The notes: a model not told the origin generated them from the sequence alone. Numbered from the stretch's first letter, positions 46,023 to 55,926 are shown. The stretch is 64,000 bases of DNA from UBA1926 sp002337215 (GCA_963973795.1 CAXBAF010000021.1:1-64000), one strand, 5' to 3'. A program made the numbers and translations.

Positions 46023-46931
46023 ATGGGGGCTGAATTCGGAGACAGGACGCTCATCATCGGTGCGGCCGGCATGCTCGGCCGGGCGATCTGCCACACCCTC
46101 GCTGGTGCTGGCTTGGCATTCGACGCTGTAGATGCGGTCCGGAACGAGGCCGAGGGGATCGGCGGGTTCGATCTGTGCGCCGAGCGGGATCTCTCCCGGA
46201 TCGCCGATGGGCGATGGGCGATGGTCATCAACTGCGCCGCGTGGACTGACGTTGATGCCGCCGAAGAGAACGAGCAGGCCGCGACGGCCTTGAACGGCAT
46301 TGCGGTTGGTGCACTCGGCGCCGCGTGCAACGCGGGCGGGTGTCTCTGTGTCCATTTCAGCACCGACTATGTCTTCAACGGACAGGGCACGTCTCCCTAC
46401 ACCGTGGATCACCCGATCGATCCGATCAACGCCTACGGGCGATCGAAGGCGGTCGGGGAACGGCTGCTGGCCGAGTCGGAGGCCGAGCACATCCTGATTC
46501 GCACGAGTTGGCTCTATGGGCCCTGGGGGAAGAACTTTGTGCGCACGATGCGTTCGCTGATGCAGTCCCGCGATTCGCTGAAAGTGGTTGATGACCAGCG
46601 GGGCCGTCCGACGAGCGTCGAGCAGCTCGCACGCACGACCCTCGGGCTCGTGAGCGCGGGCGCTCGGGGCACCTTCCACGCGTGCGATGGGGGTGAATGC
46701 ACCTGGCACGGTCTGGCGTCCGCGATCCGCGACACGCTCGGGCTTGGTACGACGATCGATCCGTGCACGACCGGTGAGTTCCCGCGTCCGGCGGTGCGCC
46801 CGGCCTACAGCGTGCTGGATCTGAGCACAACGACTGGTATCGTGGGCGAACTGATTCCGTGGGAAGACGAATTACGGCGTGTGCTCTCCGCGGTCGACGC
46901 CGCCGAGCAGACCGAAGAGGCCAAGGCATGA
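46023..46931 (+). CDS. rfbD: dTDP-4-dehydrorhamnose reductase
   Basis: 302 residues; ATG at 46023 after ACGGAGACC. Extended SDR fold: IIGAAGMLGRAI nucleotide-binding loop, STDYVFNG, and catalytic YGRSK. It reduces dTDP-4-keto-L-rhamnose to dTDP-L-rhamnose with NAD(P)H, the last step of rhamnose donor synthesis. It overlaps rfbB by 4 bp (ATGA) and opens the rightward polysaccharide cluster. The glucose-1-phosphate thymidylyltransferase rfbA is not in the window. Confidence 0.93.
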   Translation: MGAEFGDRTLIIGAAGMLGRAICHTLAGAGLAFDAVDAVRNEAEGIGGFDLCAERDLSRIADGRWAMVINCAAWTDVDAAEENEQAATALNGIAVGALGAACNAGGCLCVHFSTDYVFNGQGTSPYTVDHPIDPINAYGRSKAVGERLLAESEAEHILIRTSWLYGPWGKNFVRTMRSLMQSRDSLKVVDDQRGRPTSVEQLARTTLGLVSAGARGTFHACDGGECTWHGLASAIRDTLGLGTTIDPCTTGEFPRPAVRPAYSVLDLSTTTGIVGELIPWEDELRRVLSAVDAAEQTEEAKA

Positions 46932-47956
46932 AGAAGATCCTCGTTACCGGCGGTGCGGGCTTCATCGGCTCGAACCTGATCCGCATGATGCTCGATGAGT
47001 ACGACGGCTACGACGTCGTCAATCTCGACGTGCTCTCATACTCGGGCAACCTTGAGAATCTCGCGGGGTGCGAAGACAACCCGCGGTACTCGTTTATCAA
47101 GGGCGATGTGTCGGACCCCGATACCGCGTCGGCCGCGATCGCCGGTTGCGACGCCGTGCTGCATCTCGCGGCCGAAAGCCACGTTGATCGTTCGATCACC
47201 GGGCCGCGCCCGTTTGTCGTCGCCAACACGCTCGGGACCCAGACAATTCTGGAGGCGTGGCGGCAGGGCCAGGGGGGCGAGGGTGCGCCGTTTGTCTATA
47301 TCAGTACCGATGAGGTGTACGGGAGCCTCCCGCTCGAGAACCCCGAGGTGCGATTCACCGAGGACTCGCCGATCGTGCCCAGCAGCGTCTACTCGGCGAG
47401 CAAGGCCGCGGGTGATCATCTCGCGCACGCCTATCACCACACCTACGGCATGGATGTCCGCATCACGCGATGCTCAAACAACTTCGGGCCTTACCAGTTT
47501 CCCGAGAAAGTCATCCCGCTGTTCGTGACCAACCTGATGGAAGACAGAAAGGTCCCGCTCTACGGAGACGGGCTGAATGTCCGCGACTGGATCCATGTTG
47601 ACGACCACGCCCGGGGTATCCTGGCGGCGCTCGAGAAGGGCAGGGGGGGCGAGGTCTACAACCTCGGGTCCGACAACGAGCGGTCCAATCTCGAGCTCAC
47701 GCACATGATCCTCGACTTGATGGGCAAGGGGAAAGACAGCATCGAGCATGTCGAGGATCGGTTGGGTCACGACCGCCGGTACGCGATCGAGTCAGCCAAG
47801 GCGCAGCGGGAGCTGGGCTGGAAGGCCGAGCGGTCGGCCTGGCCCGAAGGGCTTGAGAAGACCGTGCAGTGGTATCGCGACAATGAGGAATGGTGGCGGC
47901 GCGTCAAGAGCGGTGCGTACCGCGAGTACTACGAGAAGCAGTACAGCGGGCGGTGA
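46928..47956 (+). CDS. rfbB: dTDP-glucose 4,6-dehydratase
   Basis: 342 residues. TGGAGFIGSN dinucleotide loop, LAAESHVDRSI, YISTDEVYG (catalytic Asp-Glu) and YSASK (catalytic Tyr and Lys) are diagnostic. It converts dTDP-glucose to dTDP-4-keto-6-deoxyglucose, the first dedicated rhamnose step. It is translationally coupled to rfbD. Confidence 0.95.
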   Translation: MKKILVTGGAGFIGSNLIRMMLDEYDGYDVVNLDVLSYSGNLENLAGCEDNPRYSFIKGDVSDPDTASAAIAGCDAVLHLAAESHVDRSITGPRPFVVANTLGTQTILEAWRQGQGGEGAPFVYISTDEVYGSLPLENPEVRFTEDSPIVPSSVYSASKAAGDHLAHAYHHTYGMDVRITRCSNNFGPYQFPEKVIPLFVTNLMEDRKVPLYGDGLNVRDWIHVDDHARGILAALEKGRGGEVYNLGSDNERSNLELTHMILDLMGKGKDSIEHVEDRLGHDRRYAIESAKAQRELGWKAERSAWPEGLEKTVQWYRDNEEWWRRVKSGAYREYYEKQYSGR

Positions 47957-48023
47957 GCGCCGGGCTCGTGCGGATGACCGCGTGCGAGCACCGGGAACGG
48001 ACAGGGTTGCTGCGGGGAGCACG

Positions 48024-48584
48024 ATGGGCGTGACGATCGAGAAGACCGAACTGGACGGCGTCTTGCTGATCACGCCGGACAAGTTCGGCGATGAGCGAGG
48101 GTTCTTCAGCGAGACCTATAACGCGGCGGCACTGCGAACGCACGGCATCGAGGCCGAGTTCGACCAGGACAACCACTCCTTTAGCGCAACGCCCGGCACA
48201 CTCCGGGGACTGCATTTCCAGCGGGCACCAACCGCCCAGACCAAGCTCGTCCGCGTGACACGAGGCTCGGTGCTCGACGTCGCGGTGGATATCCGAACCG
48301 GGTCGCCGACATACGGCCGGCACGTTGCTGCCGAGTTGAGTGCCGACAACTGGACTCAGATTCTTGTCCCCGCGGGATTCGCCCATGGGTTCTGCACGCT
48401 CGAGCCCGACACGGAGGTGCTCTACAAGGTTGATGCGCCCTATGCACCCCAAGACGAGGGTGGGCTGCGCTGGGACGACCCGGACCTGGGGATTCAATGG
48501 CCGGAATTCGCCGGGGCTGTTCTGTCCCAGCGAGACGGGGAATGGCCTTCGTTCACCGGGTTCGCGTCACCGTTCTCGGTCTAA
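48024..48584 (+). CDS. rfbC: dTDP-4-dehydrorhamnose 3,5-epimerase
   Basis: 186 residues; ATG with GGGGAG upstream, 67 bp after rfbB. Cupin fold with FGDERGFFSETY, QDNHSFS, LRGLHFQ (catalytic His) and VPAGFAHGF. Catalyses epimerisation at C3 and C5 of the keto sugar. With rfbB and rfbD it gives dTDP-rhamnose provided dTDP-glucose is made by an enzyme encoded elsewhere. Confidence 0.94.
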   Translation: MGVTIEKTELDGVLLITPDKFGDERGFFSETYNAAALRTHGIEAEFDQDNHSFSATPGTLRGLHFQRAPTAQTKLVRVTRGSVLDVAVDIRTGSPTYGRHVAAELSADNWTQILVPAGFAHGFCTLEPDTEVLYKVDAPYAPQDEGGLRWDDPDLGIQWPEFAGAVLSQRDGEWPSFTGFASPFSV

Positions 48585-48801
48585 AAAGGCCTTCTTGGGC
48601 CGCAGACTCGCCTCGGGGTCTTGGAATCGCCCCGGAAGCCCGATAGTCTGAAAATGAGGCCTGTGCCGCTGTCAATGCGGCCTGTGCGGACAAATCAGTG
48701 GGCGAGGTGTACGGTTGCGTTGCCTGCCCAGAGCTTGGAACCGACTGGTATCTCCGGAGGGGTGCCCGTGCCGGGTGCCCGAGAACCCGGAGGAAGTGAC
48801 C

Positions 48802-50967
48802 GTGGACACATCCCATCTTGACATCTCAGGGCTCGGCGTTCGTCGCCATGCCCGAACCGCAGCCCGCTGCACGCTCGCCGGCGCGGCCGCGCTCTTTCTG
48901 ATCGGTGCGAGCGCCACCGCTGATCCAAGCATCCGACCCGACAGCCGACTGATCTATGTCAGCAGCACCGCCGGCGACGACGCGAACGATGGCCTGTCGC
49001 CCGCGTCGCCCAAGCAGACGCTCGCCGGCGCGGTCGATCTGCTGCGCAACGGGTACCCAGACTGGCTGTTCTTACGCCGCGGCGACTCGTGGACCGAGGG
49101 CTTCAAACCCTTCGATTTTTCGGGGCGCAGCGACAGTGAGCCGATCGTGATCACGGCGTATGGCCCGGGCGACGTGAGCCCCATGGTCATCCCCAGCGAG
49201 CCCTCCAACGCTCGCCCCGATGAGCCCAACACGTACACCTTTGGCATCGACTTCCCGGCCGAGCAGCCCAACGGCGGCGGCGGTGGTGGGGCGGGTCCGG
49301 TGCTCGTCCCGGGCAACGGCTGGCTCGACTCGACCGATCAGCCCGCGGCGGTCGGCGCCCAGGGCGACAAGGGGTGGGACGCGAAGGTCATCGCCCGCTG
49401 GGATGTTGTCCCGAATCAGACGTTCAGCGGCAACTTCGACATCGGCGTCACCGCGTTCCACATCAACGGGGTTGACCGCGTCGACTTCAGTGTCGAGGGC
49501 GGCCCGTGGGTTTCGGTTGACGAGACCTCGGTGAACCCGCGCACCGGCGTGTGGGAGTACTGGGTGACGCTCGACGCCGGGGCCTTTGACGACGACGGAC
49601 ACATCGAGGTCCGCGCCATCGCCTGGCCGGAGAACGCGGGTATCCCGCGTGTCCTCGCGGGTGAGTTCAACGATGAATCCGCCATGCTCGGCGAGCACTC
49701 GCTCGAGCTGTTTGCCAACGCGAACGGCACGCTCGACCCGGGTGAGCCTATTTACGTCGCGCTCAGCGGCAACGACGACTGGCCGGGCACACGTGACGCC
49801 CCGATGGCAACCCTCCGCACCGCGATGCGGGCCATCGACGACGGCGGCATCATCGAGATCATCGAGCCCGGCCTTTACGGTGTTGACCCGAGGGCGGACC
49901 GTCCCTTCGAACGATGGACCACGATCCGCAGCGCCGCGAATCTTGATCCTGCGGAAGTCCACATCGGCCCCCACGAGTGGGACCGGATGATGCTCCACGC
50001 CAACCACATCAAGTTCCAGGACGTCGCCTTCGACCACGCGGAGATCAAGGAGATCGACGCTCAGGCACCGGCTTCGATGTGGTCATCGCCCAAACTCTGG
50101 TTCGATCGCTGTGAGTGGTTCAACAGCCTCGGTTGGACGCACACCCCGTCCGGCTACCGCCCGCCGGCACGCGGCTGGGAAGGACAGCGGTGGGTTTACT
50201 CAACTGACACGTCGTATCGCGACATGATCTACGGGCCGGTGAGTCACCTTCTCGTCCGAAACGCGCACCTCGAGCGGATCTCGGGCGACATGTTCCAGAA
50301 CTCGCTGATGGTCGTCAACTCGCACTCTGACCACTGCGGCGGCGCCCCGATCGCGCACCACACCGACGTGTTCCAGTTCATGACGCCCGGCTACCCGGTG
50401 CAGGGGCAGAATGCGACGAATATCATCGCGTACGGCGTCAACGTGACGAACCTCCGCATGGCGCAGACGTTCTTCTGGCGCCTCGCCAACGGGACCGAGC
50501 TCAAAGACGCCGCGTTCGTCAACATTCTCAGCAACGTGGTCGAGGGTGCGCCCCCGTTCAGCCAGAACTATTCGGCCAACAACCACGTGCTTTTCAAGCA
50601 CGTCACGCTGATCGGCCAGTCGTTCATGATGCGAAAGTCAGACGCGCTCGAGGGCCAGGGCTATGACCCGCACAACGTTTCAATGTCCGGCTGCGTCTTC
50701 GAGCAACTCACCGTGACGAGTTTCGGCACGCCGATGCCCGAGGGCGTGGAGATCAACAACTGCCACTTCCTGCGCGGTGTCACCTACGGCGACAACGCCA
50801 GCTCCGGCAACGACCTGAGCGATCTCTTCCTCAACGCGGACGACGGAGATTTCCGGCCGCTCGCCGACGGATGCCTCTCGGGTCGGGTCGAGATCGGGGT
50901 CGGACAGGACCTCTCGGGTCATCAGAGACCTCAACTCGCCGCCGTCGGCGCACTCGAGACGGAATAA
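48802..50967 (+). CDS. Secreted beta-helix protein of the polysaccharide cluster
   Basis: About 721 residues if started at the GTG at 48802, nine bases after GGAGGA; GTG at 48796 is an alternative. Signal peptide (CTLAGAAALFLIGASATA). The segments IYVSSTAGDDANDGLSPASPKQTL and IYVALSGNDDWPGTRDAPMATLRTAM are two copies of the entry motif of right-handed parallel beta-helix proteins, so the protein probably has two parts: a first repeat interrupted by a beta-sandwich-like insert (about residues 170-290) and a main helix. Such folds include polysaccharide lyases and epimerases; residues that would prove catalysis are not evident. A terminator follows, so it ends the first transcript part. Confidence 0.8.
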   Translation: MDTSHLDISGLGVRRHARTAARCTLAGAAALFLIGASATADPSIRPDSRLIYVSSTAGDDANDGLSPASPKQTLAGAVDLLRNGYPDWLFLRRGDSWTEGFKPFDFSGRSDSEPIVITAYGPGDVSPMVIPSEPSNARPDEPNTYTFGIDFPAEQPNGGGGGGAGPVLVPGNGWLDSTDQPAAVGAQGDKGWDAKVIARWDVVPNQTFSGNFDIGVTAFHINGVDRVDFSVEGGPWVSVDETSVNPRTGVWEYWVTLDAGAFDDDGHIEVRAIAWPENAGIPRVLAGEFNDESAMLGEHSLELFANANGTLDPGEPIYVALSGNDDWPGTRDAPMATLRTAMRAIDDGGIIEIIEPGLYGVDPRADRPFERWTTIRSAANLDPAEVHIGPHEWDRMMLHANHIKFQDVAFDHAEIKEIDAQAPASMWSSPKLWFDRCEWFNSLGWTHTPSGYRPPARGWEGQRWVYSTDTSYRDMIYGPVSHLLVRNAHLERISGDMFQNSLMVVNSHSDHCGGAPIAHHTDVFQFMTPGYPVQGQNATNIIAYGVNVTNLRMAQTFFWRLANGTELKDAAFVNILSNVVEGAPPFSQNYSANNHVLFKHVTLIGQSFMMRKSDALEGQGYDPHNVSMSGCVFEQLTVTSFGTPMPEGVEINNCHFLRGVTYGDNASSGNDLSDLFLNADDGDFRPLADGCLSGRVEIGVGQDLSGHQRPQLAAVGALETE

Positions 50968-50984
50968 TATCGATGACCGATTGT

Positions 50985-51014
50985 CCGCGGCCCGGAAGGG
51001 CCGCGGGCGTTTTT
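50985..51014 (+). terminator. Terminator after the beta-helix gene
   Basis: A GC-rich stem CCGCGGCCC / GGGCCGCGG with loop GGAA is followed by GCGTTTTT, 17 bp after the stop codon. Confidence 0.85.
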
Positions 51015-51042
51015 CGCACACCGCATCGGGGGAAGCACAAAG

Positions 51043-51792
51043 ATGATCACGATCCGTAGGCTCCGCGCGAAGGCGTGGCGTGTCCTCAGGCGCACGCACA
51101 AGGAATCGGTTCGCCGGTGTTTGCCGCTCTTCCGCAAGGCCGATGCCCGCGGCTACCAGCTCGAACGGCTGGGCAGCGACTACGGCGGCTGGCGCGTCCC
51201 GGTCGATGCGGTCACCAGCGACTGGGTCTGCTACTGCGTCGGCGTCGGTGTGGACGCGACGTTCGATCTCGAAATCGCCGAGCGGTTTGGCAGCGACGTA
51301 CACGCGTTCGACCCGACGCCTCGTGCAATCGACTACGCCGATCGGCTCGACGCCCCCGCAAACTTCCACTTCCACCCGGTCGGCATCTGGTCGGAAGATA
51401 CCGAACTCACGTTCTTCGCGCCGGCCGATTCACGCGAGACCTCACACTCCGTCTTCGATCTGCACGGCACCGGCGGCGGATTCCAGGCACGCTGTTTGAC
51501 GCTCAAGAGCATGATGCAAGAGTGCGGGCACGACCGGGTCGATCTGCTCAAACTCGATGTTGAAGGGGCATGGAGAGAAGTCCTCGGGCACGTGCTCGAC
51601 CAGCCGACGCTGCCGATCGTGATGGGCATCGAATTCGATTCGCCGACGTCTCTCCCGCTGGTGATCAAGTGGATCGATCGGCTGCAGGAGAAGGGCCTCT
51701 CGCTCGCACACGTCGAGAAGGAAAACTTCGTCTTTATCGATTTCGATCGGCTCGAAGCCAGACGCGCCAGGGCCCGTGAGGCCGCGGCCTGA
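51043..51792 (+). CDS. FkbM family SAM-dependent methyltransferase
   Basis: 249 residues. The motifs CVGVGVDATFDLEIAER, VHAFDPTPRAI (SAM-binding Asp) and VDLLKLDVEGAWREVL are the FkbM signature. These enzymes O-methylate sugars or other small molecules; in a polysaccharide cluster, methylation of a sugar residue is likely. It starts 29 bp after the terminator, so an internal promoter or read-through is needed. Confidence 0.88.
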   Translation: MITIRRLRAKAWRVLRRTHKESVRRCLPLFRKADARGYQLERLGSDYGGWRVPVDAVTSDWVCYCVGVGVDATFDLEIAERFGSDVHAFDPTPRAIDYADRLDAPANFHFHPVGIWSEDTELTFFAPADSRETSHSVFDLHGTGGGFQARCLTLKSMMQECGHDRVDLLKLDVEGAWREVLGHVLDQPTLPIVMGIEFDSPTSLPLVIKWIDRLQEKGLSLAHVEKENFVFIDFDRLEARRARAREAAA

Positions 51793-51822
51793 TCCAGACT
51801 GCCCAACGCACGGAGGCGCGGC

Positions 51823-53151
51823 ATGCACGCAGGGGAAAACCAGGCGAGAACCCTCGGGTTCTGTATCGCGGGCGCCGCCGCTGGCTCGGGCAACCTCGGT
51901 GTCCGCGCGCTCTGCAACAGCACGATCGCGGGGCTCTCACGGAGGGCGTCGGGTGCGACGATCTCGGTCTTTGATGACCGCAAGGGCGTCGCGCCGCTCG
52001 ACATCCCGGGTGCAGGAGACGGTTGCAAAATTCAGCGAACCGGTGCTCGCCTGACGAGGCGTTGGCACGACCCCGACTCGTTCGGGCACATCCGCGTCGC
52101 CCTCCGTCTGGGGGGGCTCAACAACGCGACCGCCCGCGCGATCCGCGACGCCGACGCGATTCTTGATATTTCTGGGGGTGACAGCTTCACCGACCTTTAT
52201 GGCCCGTGGAGGCTCCGCGCTATCCTGATGCCCAAGCAGATCGCCATCGAATCGGGGACCCCGCTCGTCCTGTTGCCCCAGACCATCGGGCCGTTCGAGT
52301 CTCCCAAGGCGATCGAGGATGCACGCCGTGTCATGCTCGGGGCGGCAGCGGTCTGGGCCCGCGACGCGCGATCGGCCGAAAACATGCGGACGATCCTCGG
52401 CGATCGGTTCGATCCCGCGATTCACCGCGAGGGCGTCGACGTTGCGTTTCTTCTCCCCCCGGTTGCGCCGCCTGACACCGCGCCGCTCGAGTCGCTTGTC
52501 GATGGCCAGCCCTTCGCGGGGGTGAACGTCAGCGGGCTCATCTGGAACCAGCCCGACAAGGCCCGCTCGCAGTACGGCTTCAAGGCGGACTACCGCGTCT
52601 TCCTGCCCGCCCTCGTCGAACGACTCGCTCGCGATCCCGGGCTTCGCGTGCTCCTCGTGCCCCATGTCAACGCGCCAGCCGACATGTACGAGTCCGATCT
52701 CAGGGCCTGCCGGGAACTGCACGCTGGTCTGGATCCAGCGGTCGCGGAGCGGGTCTCTGTTGTCTCCGAGTTCGACCAGCCCGAGCACGCGAAGTGGCTC
52801 ATCTCCAGGGCCGAGTGGTTCTGCGGGACGCGGATGCACGCGACCATCGCGGGGCTCTCGACGGGCGTGCCCACCGCGGCTGTCGCGTACAGCCCCAAGA
52901 CCGTCGGCGTCTTCGAGTCCGTGGCGCAGGGAGAGCACGTCGCCGACCCGCGGACGCTCGACACCGAGCCGATGATCGATGCCCTCTGGCGGAGTTTCGA
53001 ATCGCGGGCCGACGCGAGGGCCTCACTCGCCCAGCACCTGCCCGGGGTCAAGGCGAAGGCCGAGGCGCAGCTCGATGAGATCGTCACGCTCGCAGGGGGC
53101 ACGATCGAAATCGTCAACACGCAACCGCCCAGTGCGGAATCCGCGGCGTGA
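51823..53151 (+). CDS. Polysaccharide pyruvyl transferase family protein
   Basis: 442 residues. Characteristic segments: ISGGDSFTDLYG, LLPQTIGPFE, VARDARSAE-like AVWARDARSAENM, LVPHVNAP and WFCGTRMHATIAGLSTGVP. The family transfers pyruvate from phosphoenolpyruvate as a ketal to sugar residues in surface polymers, or acts in related transfers. The start is 31 bp after the methyltransferase; its stop overlaps the flippase GTG by 4 bp. Confidence 0.88.
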   Translation: MHAGENQARTLGFCIAGAAAGSGNLGVRALCNSTIAGLSRRASGATISVFDDRKGVAPLDIPGAGDGCKIQRTGARLTRRWHDPDSFGHIRVALRLGGLNNATARAIRDADAILDISGGDSFTDLYGPWRLRAILMPKQIAIESGTPLVLLPQTIGPFESPKAIEDARRVMLGAAAVWARDARSAENMRTILGDRFDPAIHREGVDVAFLLPPVAPPDTAPLESLVDGQPFAGVNVSGLIWNQPDKARSQYGFKADYRVFLPALVERLARDPGLRVLLVPHVNAPADMYESDLRACRELHAGLDPAVAERVSVVSEFDQPEHAKWLISRAEWFCGTRMHATIAGLSTGVPTAAVAYSPKTVGVFESVAQGEHVADPRTLDTEPMIDALWRSFESRADARASLAQHLPGVKAKAEAQLDEIVTLAGGTIEIVNTQPPSAESAA

Positions 53152-54665
53152 GCGGCAGGCGGTCATTCCTCCGTGGTGGCGTCGTGCTTACCGTTGGGAA
53201 CACCGCGGGCTCGGTCTGCTCGTTCGCTCGCAACATCATCATCGCCCGCATCATCAGCGTCGATGATTTCGGCATCGCGTCCACCTTCGCACTCACGATT
53301 TCACTCATCGAGATGGCGAGCAACATTGCCCTCGACCGCCTCATCATCCAGGCCCCGGACGGCGAGGATGAACGCCTCCAGGCTACGGCACAGTTTTTTC
53401 AGGTCATCCGCGGACTCCTTGGTTCTGTCGTCATGTTCGCTGTCGCCGGGCCTGTCGCGGCGTTGTTCGAGATCCCCGAGGTTACCTGGGCGTTCCGCGT
53501 GCTCGCCGTCGTCCCGTTCCTGAGATCGCTCACGCACCTCGATCAGTTCCGCATGCACCGCTCGATGCGGTTCGCGGCGTCGGTCTGGACCGACACGACG
53601 CCGCTCGTGGTCTCGACCGCGCTCGCTGCGCCGCTCGCGTTCTGGCTCGACGACTACCGCGTTATGCTCTGGGCGGTGCTGATCCAGGTCTCGCTCTACG
53701 TGCTGGTCTCGCACATCGTCGCTGAGCGGAAGTACGCGTGGGCCTGGGACCGGGCGCTGATCGCTCGCATGCTCGGCTTCGGTTGGCCCCTGCTCATCAA
53801 CGCCCTGCTCATGTTCGGGATCTTCCAGGGCGACCGCGCGATCGTCGGCGCCTCGATCTCGATGGAGGCTCTGGGCCTCTACAGCGGCGCCTTCGGCCTG
53901 CTCATGATGCCCTCGCTTATCGCCTCCCGCGTGCTCCAATCGCTGCTGCTGCCCATGCTCTCCGCCGCCGCCGACAACGCACCGAAGTTCAACGAACTCT
54001 CGGCGTTCGCGATCCAGCTCAGCACACTCGCCGGGATCGGCTTCGCGGCCGGCACAGTCTGGTGTGGGGACAATCTTCTGGTCGTGTTCTACGGCGAGAA
54101 GTACGCCCCGGCCGCGTCGGTCGTCCCCTGGCTCGCGTGCATGCAGGGAATGCGCATCGCAAGGGCGGGGCAGAGCATCGCCGCGATTGCCAAGGCGGAC
54201 ACGCGCAACCCCATGTATGCCAATATCGTGCGCACGATCGCGATCCCGCTCGCGATCATCGGAGTGGCGTGCGGAGCCGGCGTCGAGTGGGTCGCCGCGT
54301 CCGGGCTCATCGGTGAGGCCCTCGCCGCGGTCTGGTCCCAACGCCTGCTGAGCCGGCGGATCGGGCTCCCGAGCATGCCGGTGATTCCTGCGGGATGCGC
54401 TGCGGCGGCGTTCGGGGTTGTCTGTTTCCTAGTCGCACGCGAGTTCGCGGGCGTCGGCAGCGCTCGCCCGCTCGACTTCGTGTGGGGAACTCTCGCTGGC
54501 ATCGCCTCAGTATCGATTCAGATCGGATTCTCCTCATCGCTCCGCCGCCACCTGTCCGATCGAGTCTCCGAAGGCCCCGGAGTGATTGCCCCCCGACGCC
54601 CCGTCGATCAGCCGGTCCGCGAACCTGAGGTCGGCCAGGAGGCTACAGACATGCAGGAGCGATGA
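53148..54665 (+). CDS. Wzx-type polysaccharide flippase
   Basis: 505 residues with about 12-14 membrane helices, GTG start coupled to the previous stop. The N-terminal FLRGGVVLTVGNTAGSVCSFARNIIIARIIS is typical of the oligosaccharide flippase (MATE/Wzx, MOP superfamily), which moves lipid-linked repeat units across the inner membrane. Neighbouring polymerase/ligase and pyruvyl transferase genes support that role. Confidence 0.88.
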   Translation: MSGRRSFLRGGVVLTVGNTAGSVCSFARNIIIARIISVDDFGIASTFALTISLIEMASNIALDRLIIQAPDGEDERLQATAQFFQVIRGLLGSVVMFAVAGPVAALFEIPEVTWAFRVLAVVPFLRSLTHLDQFRMHRSMRFAASVWTDTTPLVVSTALAAPLAFWLDDYRVMLWAVLIQVSLYVLVSHIVAERKYAWAWDRALIARMLGFGWPLLINALLMFGIFQGDRAIVGASISMEALGLYSGAFGLLMMPSLIASRVLQSLLLPMLSAAADNAPKFNELSAFAIQLSTLAGIGFAAGTVWCGDNLLVVFYGEKYAPAASVVPWLACMQGMRIARAGQSIAAIAKADTRNPMYANIVRTIAIPLAIIGVACGAGVEWVAASGLIGEALAAVWSQRLLSRRIGLPSMPVIPAGCAAAAFGVVCFLVAREFAGVGSARPLDFVWGTLAGIASVSIQIGFSSSLRRHLSDRVSEGPGVIAPRRPVDQPVREPEVGQEATDMQER

Positions 54666-54669
54666 ACGC

Positions 54670-55926
54670 GTGAAACTCCCCGTGCTCGATATCCAGGAAG
54701 TCACTCAGCGGCAGCTCTGCACCGGGTGCGGCGTCTGTGCATCGGTCGAGCCCGGACGGTTCGCGATGGACGACGCCCCTTCGTTCGGCCGGCGGCCCAG
54801 AGTGCTCGACGACGCCAATCCCGAATCGGGCGAGGCGCTCCGTGCCTGCCCCGGCGCCTCCCTGACACACACCTTCGACGAATCCGACCAGGAACTCATC
54901 GCGGACCTGCGATCCGCCTGGGGCCCGGTCTACGAAGTCTGGGAGGGGCACGCGACGGCTGACGACATCCGCTACGCGGGGTCGAGCGGGGGCGCGGCGA
55001 CCGCCCTCGCGCTCTTCGCAATCGAGCAGGAGGGCATGGGAGGGGTGCTCCACACCGCCGCCCGCGAGGACGCCCGTCATCTGAATCAGACGGTGTACAG
55101 CACGACACGCGAGGAACTCCACGACCGCACCGGTTCGCGGTACGCCCCGGCGAGTCCCGCCGACCGGCTTGACCTGATCACGAGCGCTGGCAAACCCAGC
55201 GTCTTCATCGGCAAGCCGTGCGATGTCGCCGGGGTCCAGCAGGCCCGCCGGCAGAACGCGGCGCTCGATGCAAAGCTGGGGCTCACGATCGCGTTCTTCT
55301 GCGCCGGAGTCCCGTCGACCGAAGGGAACCTCGCCCTGCTCCGGAAGATCGGTGTCGATGATCCCGCAGCCCTTGCCTCCCTCCGCTACCGCGGCAACGG
55401 CTGGCCCGGACTCTGGACGGCCGAGTGGACCGACGCCGACGGTGATCCGCGCACCGCCGAGATGACCTACGCCGAGTCGTGGGGGTTCCTCCAGCAGTAC
55501 CGCCAGTGGCGCTGCTACATCTGCCCCGACCACAGCGGCGAGTTCGCCGATATCGCGGTGGGGGACCCCTGGTACCGCCCGGTTGAACCGGGCGAGCCGG
55601 GTAAGTCGCTTATCATCGCTCGTACGAAAAGAGGGCGTGACCTGCTCCGCCGCGCCGCCGAGGCGGGCTACGTCACACTCGAGACCAAAGACCCGAGCCT
55701 GCTGCCCCGTTCGCAGGCGAATCTGCTCTCGACCCGCGGAAGGCTCTTCGGGCAACAGATCGTGATGCGTGCGATGGGTGCGAAAGTTCCCGCGTTCCGG
55801 GGGTTCCCGACCCTGCCGCACTGGATCCGGCATCTTTCCTTGTCGATGAAAGTCCGGTCACTGACGTCCACCATCACCCGCGTCCGCCGACGCCGCCTCA
55901 CCAAACGGATCGACCAGTTCGGATGA
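54670..55926 (+). CDS. FrhB-like iron-sulfur flavoprotein (coenzyme F420 hydrogenase beta-subunit family)
   Basis: 418 residues from the GTG at 54670 (AGGAG upstream); the frame open to 54586 overlaps the flippase by 80 bp and is rejected. The N-terminus has CTGCGVC, part of a 4Fe-4S motif whose usual fourth Cys (in xCP) reads EP here; another Cys lies in ACPG. Later come FIGKPCDVAG, FFCAGVPST and WRCYICPDH with further Cys, as in the FrhB/FdhB C-terminal family. Members of this family often sit next to pyruvyl transferases in polysaccharide loci, presumably as reductases of an unknown step; F420 itself is not implied. Confidence 0.85.
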   Translation: MKLPVLDIQEVTQRQLCTGCGVCASVEPGRFAMDDAPSFGRRPRVLDDANPESGEALRACPGASLTHTFDESDQELIADLRSAWGPVYEVWEGHATADDIRYAGSSGGAATALALFAIEQEGMGGVLHTAAREDARHLNQTVYSTTREELHDRTGSRYAPASPADRLDLITSAGKPSVFIGKPCDVAGVQQARRQNAALDAKLGLTIAFFCAGVPSTEGNLALLRKIGVDDPAALASLRYRGNGWPGLWTAEWTDADGDPRTAEMTYAESWGFLQQYRQWRCYICPDHSGEFADIAVGDPWYRPVEPGEPGKSLIIARTKRGRDLLRRAAEAGYVTLETKDPSLLPRSQANLLSTRGRLFGQQIVMRAMGAKVPAFRGFPTLPHWIRHLSLSMKVRSLTSTITRVRRRRLTKRIDQFG

